Positions 26,529 to 34,277 of a stretch of 50,355 nucleotides of DNA are shown in pieces (the first letter of the stretch is position 1; every line of letters starts with the position of its first letter). The stretch is taken from assembly GCA_026393895.1 (NCBI GenBank), contig JAPKZG010000042.1, positions 1 to 50,355 of the forward strand, given 5' to 3'. Source of the stretch: Candidatus Aminicenantota bacterium (GTDB lineage Bacteria > Acidobacteriota > Aminicenantia > Aminicenantales > UBA4085). The position numbers and the translations under genes are program-made. The notes under the pieces were generated by a model. That model saw only the letters and a program-made list of their open reading frames with translations. It had not been told where the DNA came from and did not search any database.

Positions 26529-27194
26529 ATGAAAGGGAAAGAACGGCATCACCTGAAAGAGGACGAATTCATCCACGGCATGCACGGGGTCGTCGTGTTT
26601 TTCCAGAAATGGCGCACGCAGCTCGTCATGGCCGGGCTCTTGGTCGTCGGTCTGGGCGTCGTTTTCGCGGGTTTCCAGGTTATCCGGGCCCAACAGGCCA
26701 AGAGCCAAAGCCGGACGCTCGGCGAGATCCTGGCGTTGCGGGCCGATCTGCCCAAGGTTCCGGAAAACGTCGCCAAACTCGAAGCGCTGACCGGGAAGGG
26801 GACGTTCGGCCGCGTCGCCTCGCTCGGCCTGGCGACGTATTGGCTGGAACAAGGCCAAACCGACAAGGCCCAAACCGCCTTGTCCTCGATCAAGGACTCT
26901 CCCCGGGATTTCTATTATTATCAGGCGAAGAATCTCGAGGCCGAAATCACCCTCCTCAAGGGCGATCCGGATGGCGCGCTGGCGATCCTCAACAAGATCG
27001 TCGAGGAAAAGCCCAAGGATTATGTCCTGGACGCGGTCCTTTTCCGTCAAGCGGAAGCCCTGGAAAAAAAGGGAAAAACGGCGGAAGCTCTGGCCCTGTA
27101 TAAGAAGGTCCAGGCGGAATACCCCCAAAGCTATTTCGGTTATGACGCGTCCCTCAAGGTCAATAAGTTGGAAGGCGCCCGGAAACGGCCTTGA
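26529..27194 (+). CDS. Membrane-anchored tetratricopeptide protein (YfgM-like)
   Basis: The predicted 221-aa protein has a cytoplasmic N-terminus, one membrane helix (LVMAGLLVVGLGVVFAGFQV, about residues 35-54) and a periplasmic helical region with TPR-like repeats. Examples are LGLATYWLEQGQTDKAQTAL, ITLLKGDPDGALAILNKIV and AEALEKKGKTAEALALYKKV. This architecture resembles YfgM, a SecYEG-associated protein, and the TPR_21 family. The ATG at 26529 is chosen because an AGGAAAGG site lies about 10 nt upstream; a longer frame from 26475 lacks one. No partner gene beside it indicates a specific function. Confidence 0.8.
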   Translation: MKGKERHHLKEDEFIHGMHGVVVFFQKWRTQLVMAGLLVVGLGVVFAGFQVIRAQQAKSQSRTLGEILALRADLPKVPENVAKLEALTGKGTFGRVASLGLATYWLEQGQTDKAQTALSSIKDSPRDFYYYQAKNLEAEITLLKGDPDGALAILNKIVEEKPKDYVLDAVLFRQAEALEKKGKTAEALALYKKVQAEYPQSYFGYDASLKVNKLEGARKRP

Positions 27195-27218
27195 AATATC
27201 GCTCGAATGGGCTATAAT
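27191..27218 (+). promoter_or_regulatory. Promoter of the ferredoxin gene
   Basis: TTGAAA (27191-27196) and a perfect TATAAT (27213-27218) are separated by 16 nt. The -35 overlaps the stop of the TPR gene. Transcription would start near 27225, and a GAGGAGG site lies just upstream of the ATG at 27250. Confidence 0.78.
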
Positions 27219-27249
27219 CCATATCCCATATTATTGAGGAGGAATCCCG

Positions 27250-27495
27250 ATGGCTTATAAGATCACCGAGGAATGCATTAATTGCGGGGCTTGCGAGCCC
27301 GAGTGCCCCAACCAGGCCATTTCGACCGGCGACACGATCTACATCATCGATCCCGAAAAGTGCACCGAGTGCGTCGGCAGCCATACCGAATCCCAATGCG
27401 CGGCCGTTTGCCCGGTCAACGCCTGCGTGACCGATCCCGGTCATCAGGAATCCAAGGAAGCCCTCGAGGCCAAGTTCAAGAAACTTCACGGCTGA
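27250..27495 (+). CDS. 2[4Fe-4S] ferredoxin (YfhL/Alv type)
   Basis: The 81-aa protein has two cluster-binding motifs. The first is [12 protein letters not shown]. The second is the atypical [18 protein letters not shown], with six extra residues between the second and third cysteine, as in the Allochromatium vinosum/YfhL-type ferredoxins of low potential. A C-terminal helix ([15 protein letters not shown]) follows. It is a cytoplasmic electron carrier and a plausible acceptor for pyruvate:ferredoxin oxidoreductase or donor for IspG. It is preceded by its own promoter and a strong ribosome-binding site, and followed by a good intrinsic terminator, so it is probably a highly expressed single gene. 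Confidence 0.95.
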   Translation: MAYKITEECINCGACEPECPNQAISTGDTIYIIDPEKCTECVGSHTESQCAAVCPVNACVTDPGHQESKEALEAKFKKLHG

Positions 27496-27520
27496 TTGCC
27501 GGTCGCCCATCATTTGATAC

Positions 27521-27550
27521 AGGAGTGGGGTTCTCACTCCTATTTTTTTT
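27521..27550 (+). terminator. Intrinsic terminator after ferredoxin, 9 nt before the next start codon
   Basis: A 7-bp stem (AGGAGTG at 27521-27527 with CACTCCT at 27535-27541) is followed by A and eight T residues. It ends the ferredoxin transcript. It finishes only 9 nt before the M50 protease ATG (27560), where no ribosome-binding site is obvious, so the protease may depend on read-through or on a promoter not recognised here. Confidence 0.85.
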
Positions 27551-27559
27551 CAGAAGCCC

Positions 27560-28561
27560 ATGAGTCTTCCGTCCGAAACGGCCCTCCCTGATTCTCCGCC
27601 GGTCGCTCCGCCGCCGCCGGTCCGGAGACGTGTTTCTTTTTTCGCCAAGGACCGGCCGTGGATCAACGTCGTCCTGTTCGTCCTGACGCTCGGCTCGGCT
27701 TTCCTCGTGGGAACGTCCTGGGGGCTGAACTATCTTTACGCTGAACAGTTCGCCGCCGACCCGAATTTTCGGCCGGAAGCGGGCTTTTTTCAGGATTCCC
27801 GGCTGATCTTCTTGAGCGTGGTCTACGCGATCGTCCTGATGGCCATCCTTCTGGCCCATGAGCTCGGGCATTATCTCACGTGCCGCCGGTACGGCCTCTC
27901 GGCGACCCTGCCCTTTTTCATCCCCGCCCCGACCCTGATCGGAACGCTGGGAGCGTTCATTAAGATCCGTTCTCCGATCAACTTGAAACGCCGGCTGTTC
28001 GATATCGGGGCGGCCGGGCCGCTGGCCGGGTTTGTCCTGGCCGTTCCGGCGTTGTTCGCCGGCCTGGCGATGTCGAAAATCGTCCCGGCCATTCCTCACG
28101 AGGAGGCGATCGTCTTCGGCGAACCGCTGCTGCTCAGTCTCGGAGGGCATCTATTTTTGAAAGGCGCGGGGCCGGGGATGGACATCATCCTTCATCCGAT
28201 CGCCTTCGCCGGCTGGGTCGGAGTGTTGGTCACGGCCCTCAACCTCCTTCCCCTGGGACAGCTTGACGGAGGGCATATCTCTTATGCGGTTTTCGGCTCG
28301 AGGAATCGGCTGATTTCGAAAATCGTCATGGGGCTTCTCGTCGTCTTCGGGCTTTTATTTTGGATCGGCTGGTTGATCTGGTTTTTCCTTCTGCTGATCA
28401 TGGGCCTGCGGCACCCCCGCGTCTTCGATGAGAACGAACCGCTGGGGAAAATGCGGACGATCGTCGCCGTCGTGATTCTTTTTATCTTCATCTTGTCCTT
28501 CATTCCCGCCCCTATTCGGGGTTATAATATCGTCCAGGCGGTGAGATCGATATGGCCTTAA
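27560..28561 (+). CDS. M50 site-2-type membrane metalloprotease
   Basis: The 333-aa protein has a Pro-rich cytoplasmic N-terminus and about seven membrane helices. The zinc motif HELGH is at 100-104 (AHELGHYLTCRRYG), and the second motif NLLPLGQLDGGH is near residue 230. Between them are PFFIPAPTLIGTLGAFIKIRSP and FDIGAAGPLAGFVLA, typical of the FtsH-independent, EGY1/archaeal-type branch of family M50 that lacks PDZ domains. It therefore differs from RseP at 860. Its substrate is unknown. The start is inferred from the frame and the promoter context is unclear because a terminator lies just upstream. Confidence 0.9.
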   Translation: MSLPSETALPDSPPVAPPPPVRRRVSFFAKDRPWINVVLFVLTLGSAFLVGTSWGLNYLYAEQFAADPNFRPEAGFFQDSRLIFLSVVYAIVLMAILLAHELGHYLTCRRYGLSATLPFFIPAPTLIGTLGAFIKIRSPINLKRRLFDIGAAGPLAGFVLAVPALFAGLAMSKIVPAIPHEEAIVFGEPLLLSLGGHLFLKGAGPGMDIILHPIAFAGWVGVLVTALNLLPLGQLDGGHISYAVFGSRNRLISKIVMGLLVVFGLLFWIGWLIWFFLLLIMGLRHPRVFDENEPLGKMRTIVAVVILFIFILSFIPAPIRGYNIVQAVRSIWP

Positions 28562-28573
28562 GCGGAGCCGAAG

Positions 28574-28607
28574 TTATTCACAAATTATGTGGAAAAAGTG
28601 TGAAAAA
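28574..28607. other. Cluster of three DnaA-box-like sequences in an AT-rich island
   Basis: TTATTCACA (28574-28582) lies on the plus strand, and TGTGGAAAA (28588-28596) and TGTGAAAAA (28599-28607) read TTTTCCACA and TTTTTCACA on the minus strand. All are close to the DnaA consensus TTATCCACA. The whole gap 28562-28766 is unusually AT-rich for this DNA, especially 28681-28716, which contains GTTTAT...ATAAAC inverted arms. This could be a replication-related or DnaA-regulated site, or simply a promoter region. No dnaA or dnaN is nearby, and gene directions on both sides converge, which does not favour an origin. Confidence 0.4.
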
Positions 28608-28766
28608 GACCGGACCGATAGAGACTCAAGAACGGAGAATAGAAAGAGTTACGACCGTTTGCACAAGTTTTCGTCATAAGCCATAAATTGTTTATTATGA
28701 ACAACTTATAAACTAGTGGAAATCAACGATTTGCGGGACTCAGGCGCTGAAGGAAGCGAGGCGAAA

Positions 28767-29582
28767 ATGGAGATGACGTTTCAAAGCGTTCAAGAGTCTT
28801 TTGAAGAGCTGAAAAAGCGTTTTCAGGCCGGGGAAATCTCCCGTCAAGGCTTTATCGACGAGATCAAAAAACTGCGTCTCAAGGACGACCAGGGTCGTTT
28901 CTGGACGATCGGCGTTCAAACCGGTAAGTGGTATTACTTTGACGGAAAAGACTGGCTCCAGGGCGAGCCGCCGAGCCAAAAAGAGAAGATGATCTGCGTT
29001 TTTTGCGGTTTTGAGAACAAACTCGAGGCCGAAGTCTGCGCCCGTTGCGGCGGGATCAAAGGCGAAGAGCCGACGGTTTGCCAAACTTGCGGCGGCCCGC
29101 TTCAAAAACCGTTTCAGACCTGCCCCAGGTGCAAACAGGAACCGGAACCGCTGCCGTCCGTCAAAGCGATCAAGATGATGAAGGAGGAGCCGGAGGACGA
29201 CCTTCTCATCGTGAGAGGAGTCCGTCCGCTATCGGCCCTTCTTGCCGGGGGATTGCTCGGCGCTTTGCTGGGCATTCTCCTGGGCGCGTTCGCCGGGGCC
29301 ACCGGAATTCTTTCTGAAAGCTTGACCTTTCTTCCGTCCGGCCTGGTTGAACAACAGGGAAAACTTCTTGGCGCGGTCTTCCTCGGTCTCCTGGGCGGAG
29401 TGATGGGATTTGTCTTTCTGGGCGCGGCCTCGTTTCTTTCGGCGGTCATCCTCAACTTCGTTTTTTCCATAACCGGCGGATTGAAACTGAACGTCGGTCG
29501 TTCCCCGGCCGTCCGGGAGGAGAAGTCGAGCGACTCCGTCGATTCTCAGGACACCGGCTTGGGGTTCAACCTGAGGGACTGA
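28767..29582 (+). CDS. Zinc-ribbon membrane protein of unknown function
   Basis: Predicted 271 aa. Residues about 5-65 form a small acidic/helical domain followed by an aromatic segment (LRLKDDQGRFWTIGVQTGKWYYFDGKDWLQGEPP) that looks like a WW- or GYF-like fold. Two zinc ribbons follow (CVFC...CARC and CQTC...CPRC, about residues 78-130). Then come a charged linker, two Gly/Ala-rich membrane helices (about 150-180 and 200-235) and a polar tail. The ATG at 28767 with AGGAAG upstream is preferred to an in-frame GTG at 28716. I do not recognise a function. Its 3' end overlaps the convergent hypF by 17 nt. Confidence 0.75.
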   Translation: MEMTFQSVQESFEELKKRFQAGEISRQGFIDEIKKLRLKDDQGRFWTIGVQTGKWYYFDGKDWLQGEPPSQKEKMICVFCGFENKLEAEVCARCGGIKGEEPTVCQTCGGPLQKPFQTCPRCKQEPEPLPSVKAIKMMKEEPEDDLLIVRGVRPLSALLAGGLLGALLGILLGAFAGATGILSESLTFLPSGLVEQQGKLLGAVFLGLLGGVMGFVFLGAASFLSAVILNFVFSITGGLKLNVGRSPAVREEKSSDSVDSQDTGLGFNLRD

Positions 29583-31848
29583 GCCGGGCCAGGGCGAAGG
29601 CGACTTGTCCGACGGAAATCGATTCGTCGTTGGGAGAGTATTGCCGCGGCCGGAGAACTGAAAATCCGGACTTCGTAAGCAGGTCTTCCACCCGGCCGAG
29701 AAGCCGGCGATTGCAAAAAACCCCACCCCCGAGGACGATCGTTCGGATCCCGAGCTCCCGCCGGGCTTTTTCGGCCGTTTCGACGGCGGCCGAGGCCAGG
29801 GTTTCATGGAAACGGGCGGATACGATCGCGGGAGAAACTCCGCGTTTGATATCGGAAATGATTTCCCGGATGGTCGCGTCAAAGGACAGCGTTTTCGGGT
29901 TCCCGTCATGGAGCATGAACGCGTACGGCCGCGTCCGACCCGGCGCCGCCGCCGCTTCGAGCCGGACGGCCGCTTCGGCCTCGTACTCGTTCCGTAGCGG
30001 GGCAAGACCGGTCAGGGCGGAAACGGCGTCAAAAAGACGGCCGCAACTTGAGGCGAGGGGCGAATGCGTTTCCGAGGCGATCATTTCCCAAACGGCTCGG
30101 CGCCGCGCCGGATCGACCGGACGAAGCCCGGGAATAGCAGGGATCGCTTTCAGACCGGGGGACCAGAGATAGGAAAGAGCCATGCGCCAGGGTTCCCTGG
30201 CGGCCAAATCTCCGCCGGGCAGGGGCTTGGGCTCAAACCGGGCAAACCGGTTGAAACCGTCGTATCCGGCGATAAGAAATTCCCCGCCCCAGGCTTCGCC
30301 GTTCAGGCCGTAGCCGTAACCGTCCCAGACTATTCCCAAAACCCGGGTTCCGGGTTCCAGGCCGTGTTCGAGAAGGACCGCAAGGACATGGGCGTGATGG
30401 TGTTGGACGCGGAAATGAGGTAGGCCCATCCGTTCGGCGATCCGGGTCGTGTGAAAATCGGGATGAAGGTCGGATACGACACAGGCGGGTTTGACCCGGA
30501 ACAGGCCGGTCAAGTGGGCGAGGGTTTCCTCGAAATACATCCGGTTGCGATATTCGTCCAGGTCGCCCAAAAACTGGCTCGTGACGACGTACCCGTTTTT
30601 AAATACCGAGACGGTGTTCTTGAGTTCCGCTCCCAGGGCGAGAATCGGCCGGGCCCCGGCGAACCCCCGGGGAACGGGTTGAGGGTACGGCACGTACCCG
30701 CGTGCCCGGCGGAGGAAAACCGGGGCTTCCCGGATGATCCTAACGACCGAATCGTCCGCCCTCATGTGGATCGGACGATTGTGGGTCAGGATGTAATCGC
30801 ATAAACCCGAAAATCCCTCGGATTCGTCCTTGATGATGGGCGCGTCCTTCGGGTTGGAACTCGTGGCGACGATCATTTTGATCCGGTCGAGCAGGAGTAC
30901 GTGAAGGGGCGTGTAGGGCAGCATGATCCCGACTTCGTTCAAACCGGGGGCGACGCCGGGGAGTTCGACCCGTTTTTGAACGAGGACGATCGGGCGCCGG
31001 TCCGACTCGAGCGCGGCCGCTTCGGGCGGGGAAATCCGAGCGATCCGGCGGGCTACGGAAATGTCCCGGACCATCAGGGCCAGGGGTTTGACCGCCCGTT
31101 TCTTGACCCGGCGGAGCCGGGCGACGGCCCCGGCGTCGGCCGGATCGCAAACCAAGTGGAACCCCCCGAGTCCCTTGACCGCGAGGATCTTTCCGCGGCG
31201 GACGAGGTCGGCGGCTTTTTCGATCCCGCCGGGGACGGTTTTTCCCGTCCGGGCGTTTCGCAACGCAACGGAAGGCCCGCAGACGGGGCAGGCGATCGGT
31301 TGGGCGTGATAGCGGCGATCGAGCGGGTCGTGATATTCGCGCCGGCAATCCGGACAGAGGGGAAAATCCGCCATCGTCGTTTGCGGACGGTCGTACGGAA
31401 GATCTCGGACGATCGTATATCGCGGCCCGCAATCGGTGCAGTTCGTGAAGGGATAGCCGAAGCGCCGGTTTCCCGGATCCCGGATTTCATCCCGGCAGGC
31501 CGGACAGACGGAAATATCGGGGGAGATGAAAACGAAGTTCCCGCTTCGGCCGGAAGCCCGGACCTTGAAATCACGGTATCCCCGGACCGGAACGGTCCGG
31601 CTCGTGACGCGCTCGATACGGGCCAAGGGCGGCCGGTCGGTCTCGATCGCCCCGGCGAATCGTTCGCGGTCGCCCCGGGTGCCGCCCTCGACATGAATCT
31701 GAACGCCGCGGCCGTCATTTTTCACCCAACCCGTCAAACGGAACCGGCGGGCCAGCCGGACGACGAACGGCCGGAATCCGACGCCCTGGACGACGCCGAA
31801 AACGTCGAGCCGGAGAGCGGCGGAAGACAGGCCGGCCGGAGATTTCAA
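29566..31848 (-). CDS. hypF: Carbamoyltransferase HypF (hydrogenase maturation)
   Basis: HypF turns carbamoyl phosphate and ATP into the thiocarbamate that HypE converts into the CN ligands of [NiFe]-hydrogenases. Domains in order: acylphosphatase-like (FGVVQGVGFRPFVVRLA), two HypF zinc-finger motifs (CPACRDEI...CTDCGPRYT and CPDCRREY...CPVCGP), a YrdC domain (VKGLGGFHLVCDP), and a Kae1-like domain with VQHHHAHVLAVLLEHGL and LGGGVFCNRRLL. I place the start at TTG 31848, giving 760 aa (usual HypF length), because TTGA overlaps the upstream queH stop and no ATG is available near the domain start. Longer frames run through queH in another phase. No other hyp or hydrogenase gene is in the window. 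Confidence 0.93.
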   Translation of the reverse strand: MKSPAGLSSAALRLDVFGVVQGVGFRPFVVRLARRFRLTGWVKNDGRGVQIHVEGGTRGDRERFAGAIETDRPPLARIERVTSRTVPVRGYRDFKVRASGRSGNFVFISPDISVCPACRDEIRDPGNRRFGYPFTNCTDCGPRYTIVRDLPYDRPQTTMADFPLCPDCRREYHDPLDRRYHAQPIACPVCGPSVALRNARTGKTVPGGIEKAADLVRRGKILAVKGLGGFHLVCDPADAGAVARLRRVKKRAVKPLALMVRDISVARRIARISPPEAAALESDRRPIVLVQKRVELPGVAPGLNEVGIMLPYTPLHVLLLDRIKMIVATSSNPKDAPIIKDESEGFSGLCDYILTHNRPIHMRADDSVVRIIREAPVFLRRARGYVPYPQPVPRGFAGARPILALGAELKNTVSVFKNGYVVTSQFLGDLDEYRNRMYFEETLAHLTGLFRVKPACVVSDLHPDFHTTRIAERMGLPHFRVQHHHAHVLAVLLEHGLEPGTRVLGIVWDGYGYGLNGEAWGGEFLIAGYDGFNRFARFEPKPLPGGDLAAREPWRMALSYLWSPGLKAIPAIPGLRPVDPARRRAVWEMIASETHSPLASSCGRLFDAVSALTGLAPLRNEYEAEAAVRLEAAAAPGRTRPYAFMLHDGNPKTLSFDATIREIISDIKRGVSPAIVSARFHETLASAAVETAEKARRELGIRTIVLGGGVFCNRRLLGRVEDLLTKSGFSVLRPRQYSPNDESISVGQVAFALARLSPSG

Positions 31849-32294
31849 GGGGCTTGTTCTCCGGGGGGATGGATTCCCGGCCCGGCGGGGAGACGTTGGC
31901 TGAAACGGCAGCCGCAGTAATTTTGGCGGTATAGGCCCAACCGTCGGCTGATCGCGACGCTTTTCCGGAAGCCGTCTTTTTTCTTGAAATCGGCCTCGAG
32001 AAAACGGAGGCCGTATTTCCGGGCCAGGCGGCTGCCGATCCGGTTCATCAGCCGGGAGTCTTTCCACGGGCTGACGCTCATGATCGCCGGTTCATAGGTT
32101 CCTTCCTCGACGGGAAACCCAAGCAGGGATTCCAGTTTGCGCGTTTCCAAAAGCCGCCGCTCATATTCGGAAGGCGGCTCGATGTTCGGATTGTAGAAAA
32201 ACCCGGTCACGTCATATTCGGTTGAAAGCAGGGGAATGACGTAGGAGGCGTCGGGCGCGCAACAAATATGGGCGAGCAGGGCCGGCTTGGACAT
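31845..32294 (-). CDS. queH: QueH-like epoxyqueuosine reductase, apparently internally shortened
   Basis: QueH (DUF208) reduces epoxyqueuosine to queuosine in tRNA in organisms lacking QueG. The 149-aa product keeps the N-terminal LLAHICCAP, FFYNPNIEPPSEYERRL, the SVSPWKDSRLMNRIGSRLA segment, and the C-terminal FKKKDGFRKSVAISRRLGLYRQNYCGCRFS, all typical of the family. But QueH is usually about 180-220 aa. Here GTYEPA runs directly into IMSVSP, so the middle segment with the conserved RCxxC and the following helix is missing, and CCAPC reads CCAPD. It may be inactive or a reduced variant. It overlaps hypF by 4 nt (TTGA) and is preceded by the coiled-coil gene. Confidence 0.75.
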   Translation of the reverse strand: MSKPALLAHICCAPDASYVIPLLSTEYDVTGFFYNPNIEPPSEYERRLLETRKLESLLGFPVEEGTYEPAIMSVSPWKDSRLMNRIGSRLARKYGLRFLEADFKKKDGFRKSVAISRRLGLYRQNYCGCRFSQRLPAGPGIHPPGEQAP

Positions 32295-32315
32295 GACCCG
32301 GATATTGTACCTTTC

Positions 32316-32987
32316 TTACCCGAGTTTTTCGATCTTGTCTATGACGGAGAGAACGGCCCGGTTGACTTTGTCGATCCGGGCGTAGAATTCCGGGAGGTCC
32401 TCATGTTCGAGGCGCATTTCGTCGGCCAGCGCGCCGAGGCGTTCGTATTCCCGCGACTTTTCCCGGCTCGATTCTCTCAACCGGCGGCGTTCCGCCTTGC
32501 TTTTTCGTTCGAGGTCCCGAATCCGGCGTTTGAATGTCCGCTCCTCGTCGTTGGCGGCGCTGGCGGCCGGGCCCCGGCGTTTTTTCTTTGCGTCCTCAAC
32601 GCGCGTCTTCGCGCCGGAGATTTCATCGTTAATGGCCTGGAGGGCGGCATGGCGGGCGGTGATCTCGGCTTCGAATCGGCCGAGACGGTCAAAGGAGGGG
32701 CCGAAACGCTCCGGCGCGATTTTCCCGCCCCAGACCGTCCGGCCGATCCCCCGGCAAAGGATGATTTTCCGACGTTTTTCCCGGCTCAGGCGGAGTTGAA
32801 GGCGTTTCTTTTGCATGCGGCGATTTGCCCCGGCCAACGCCAGGCTCAGGCGCCGGCGGAGATCCTTGTCCCGGAGAAGGATGAAGAGAAGGAGGAGGAC
32901 GATCAGGCTGAGCAGAAACCAGAATATCCAGTACGGCAGTCCTTCATGGAGCGAGGCCGCCGTCGCCTGAGAGAGAAGGTCGTTCAT
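32316..32987 (-). CDS. Membrane-anchored coiled-coil protein of unknown function
   Basis: The 223-aa protein has one N-terminal membrane helix (YWIFWFLLSLIVLLLLFILL, about residues 19-38) and a long, highly charged Arg/Lys/Glu-rich helical region that probably forms coiled coils (about 40-215). It includes RKSKAERRRLRESSREKSRE and a final YARIDKVNRAVLSVIDKIEK. No catalytic motif is recognised. Its ATG overlaps the M14 peptidase stop by 4 nt (ATGA), and queH begins 21 nt further on, so it belongs to a four-gene operon M14-coiled coil-queH-hypF. It could be a structural or division-linked protein, but nothing in the sequence decides that. Confidence 0.7.
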   Translation of the reverse strand: MNDLLSQATAASLHEGLPYWIFWFLLSLIVLLLLFILLRDKDLRRRLSLALAGANRRMQKKRLQLRLSREKRRKIILCRGIGRTVWGGKIAPERFGPSFDRLGRFEAEITARHAALQAINDEISGAKTRVEDAKKKRRGPAASAANDEERTFKRRIRDLERKSKAERRRLRESSREKSREYERLGALADEMRLEHEDLPEFYARIDKVNRAVLSVIDKIEKLG

Positions 32988-34267
32988 TTTTTAATAGTTC
33001 CGGAAGCGGACGACCATGCCCGGGGAAAGGGCCGGGAACCGCCGGATAATTCCGGCACGGGATTGGGATGAGCGATCGTCCAGTCGACGAGAGCGAGCAT
33101 GGCCGGAAGATTTTCCTGAAAAATGGGAGCGATGTCTTCCTCCCGGTTGAAAAACCCGCCACCCAGGTAATCGACCGGCGGAAGTTCGATGGTATATGCG
33201 GGCATGCCGGTCACGGCGTACGCCCAATCCGTGGTATCGCCGTTGGTGAGGTACAACGCTGTGCCGGATTGTCCGCAGAAATACTCCCGGCCGTTCACGG
33301 CTGTCATGAGCCCGGCCAGCTGCAGCCCGAGGTCGTGAAGAAGGGCGCTCTGCCGGGTCGGGAGCGTCGTATAACCCCAGGGATACGTGAGAAGCTGGGA
33401 ATAACTGTGATAGGAGATCATCGACCCGAAATTCCGGCCGAGGATGAGATTTCGGACCGCCTGGGTTTCCGGCTCGGAAAAAGCGGTCGTTCCGCGATAA
33501 ACGTCCGCGGCCGGATCGGGGCTCGACCCGAAGTCATCGCATCCCCAGGCCTGTCCGTAATTCCGGTTCAGGTCCACCCCGAACGTCCCGTCGTCGTTGG
33601 CCCGCCGGTTTTTCCGCCAATAGCGGTAGACCCGGACAGTGTAATCGTGGCCGTCTGGGTTGACCATGGGAACGATCCAGATTTCGGCCGCGTCGACAAG
33701 CCGCCGGACCTCGGGATCGGAGCCGTAGTTTTCGAGGAGATATCGGCCGAAGAGAAACGGAATTTCGACGGAGATCCACTCGCGGGCATGATGGCATCCG
33801 AGAAACAGGACTGCCGGCTCGCCTTCGTCGGCCCCGGGGTTGTCGCTCACTTTTAGGGCGAGGATCGGGCGGTTTTCAAGGCTGAAGCCGACCACGATGA
33901 TTTTGGCCAGCTCGGGGAATCGCGACTGAAGGGCAGTGAGGTCGTCCTCGAGCTCCTGATGGGTGTGATACGCGCCGATCGGGGAGGTGGAGGATTCCGG
34001 CCCGGTGGACGAAGCCGGCGGCGCAAGCGTCCTTGTATCGCAAAGGTAGAAAAGACCGAGTTTTTCGATCTTCCGAAGGTCCGAAGGCGAAACGGCGATG
34101 AAGATGCGTCCGTCGATTTCTGCCAGAAGGTCCAATCCCAGCCGGGCAGCGGCGTCGAGAACGGCCGACGTCTGGGGGAGACTGATGATTTTCGTATCCC
34201 GGATTTGAGCGGGTAAAAGAGAAGCGATGATCGCAAGGGCGAAAATCAGGAGAAAAGCGCGTCTCAT
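32984..34267 (-). CDS. Secreted M14 zinc carboxypeptidase
   Basis: Carboxypeptidase A-like enzyme of about 427 aa with a signal peptide (MRRAFLLIFALAIIASLLPAQ). After an N-terminal propeptide-like region, the catalytic domain shows zinc ligands H160 and E163 in GCHHAREW, NPDGHDYT, DLNRNYGQAWG, the third-ligand region MISYHSYSQLLTYPWG, and the catalytic Glu in YTIELPP. All key residues are present, so it should be active on C-terminal residues of peptides outside the cytoplasm. The ATG at 34267 is chosen so the signal peptide begins correctly; an in-frame ATG at 34288 overlaps the upstream barrel gene. It overlaps the next gene by 4 nt. Confidence 0.93.
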   Translation of the reverse strand: MRRAFLLIFALAIIASLLPAQIRDTKIISLPQTSAVLDAAARLGLDLLAEIDGRIFIAVSPSDLRKIEKLGLFYLCDTRTLAPPASSTGPESSTSPIGAYHTHQELEDDLTALQSRFPELAKIIVVGFSLENRPILALKVSDNPGADEGEPAVLFLGCHHAREWISVEIPFLFGRYLLENYGSDPEVRRLVDAAEIWIVPMVNPDGHDYTVRVYRYWRKNRRANDDGTFGVDLNRNYGQAWGCDDFGSSPDPAADVYRGTTAFSEPETQAVRNLILGRNFGSMISYHSYSQLLTYPWGYTTLPTRQSALLHDLGLQLAGLMTAVNGREYFCGQSGTALYLTNGDTTDWAYAVTGMPAYTIELPPVDYLGGGFFNREEDIAPIFQENLPAMLALVDWTIAHPNPVPELSGGSRPFPRAWSSASGTIKK

Positions 34268-34277
34268 GATGCTGACC

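Noticed and set aside
28664-28716. Possible dif/XerCD site in the AT-rich stretch (CATAA and TTATG arms)
   Set aside because: The half-sites are about 15 nt apart instead of about 6 and the outer arms do not match the dif consensus.
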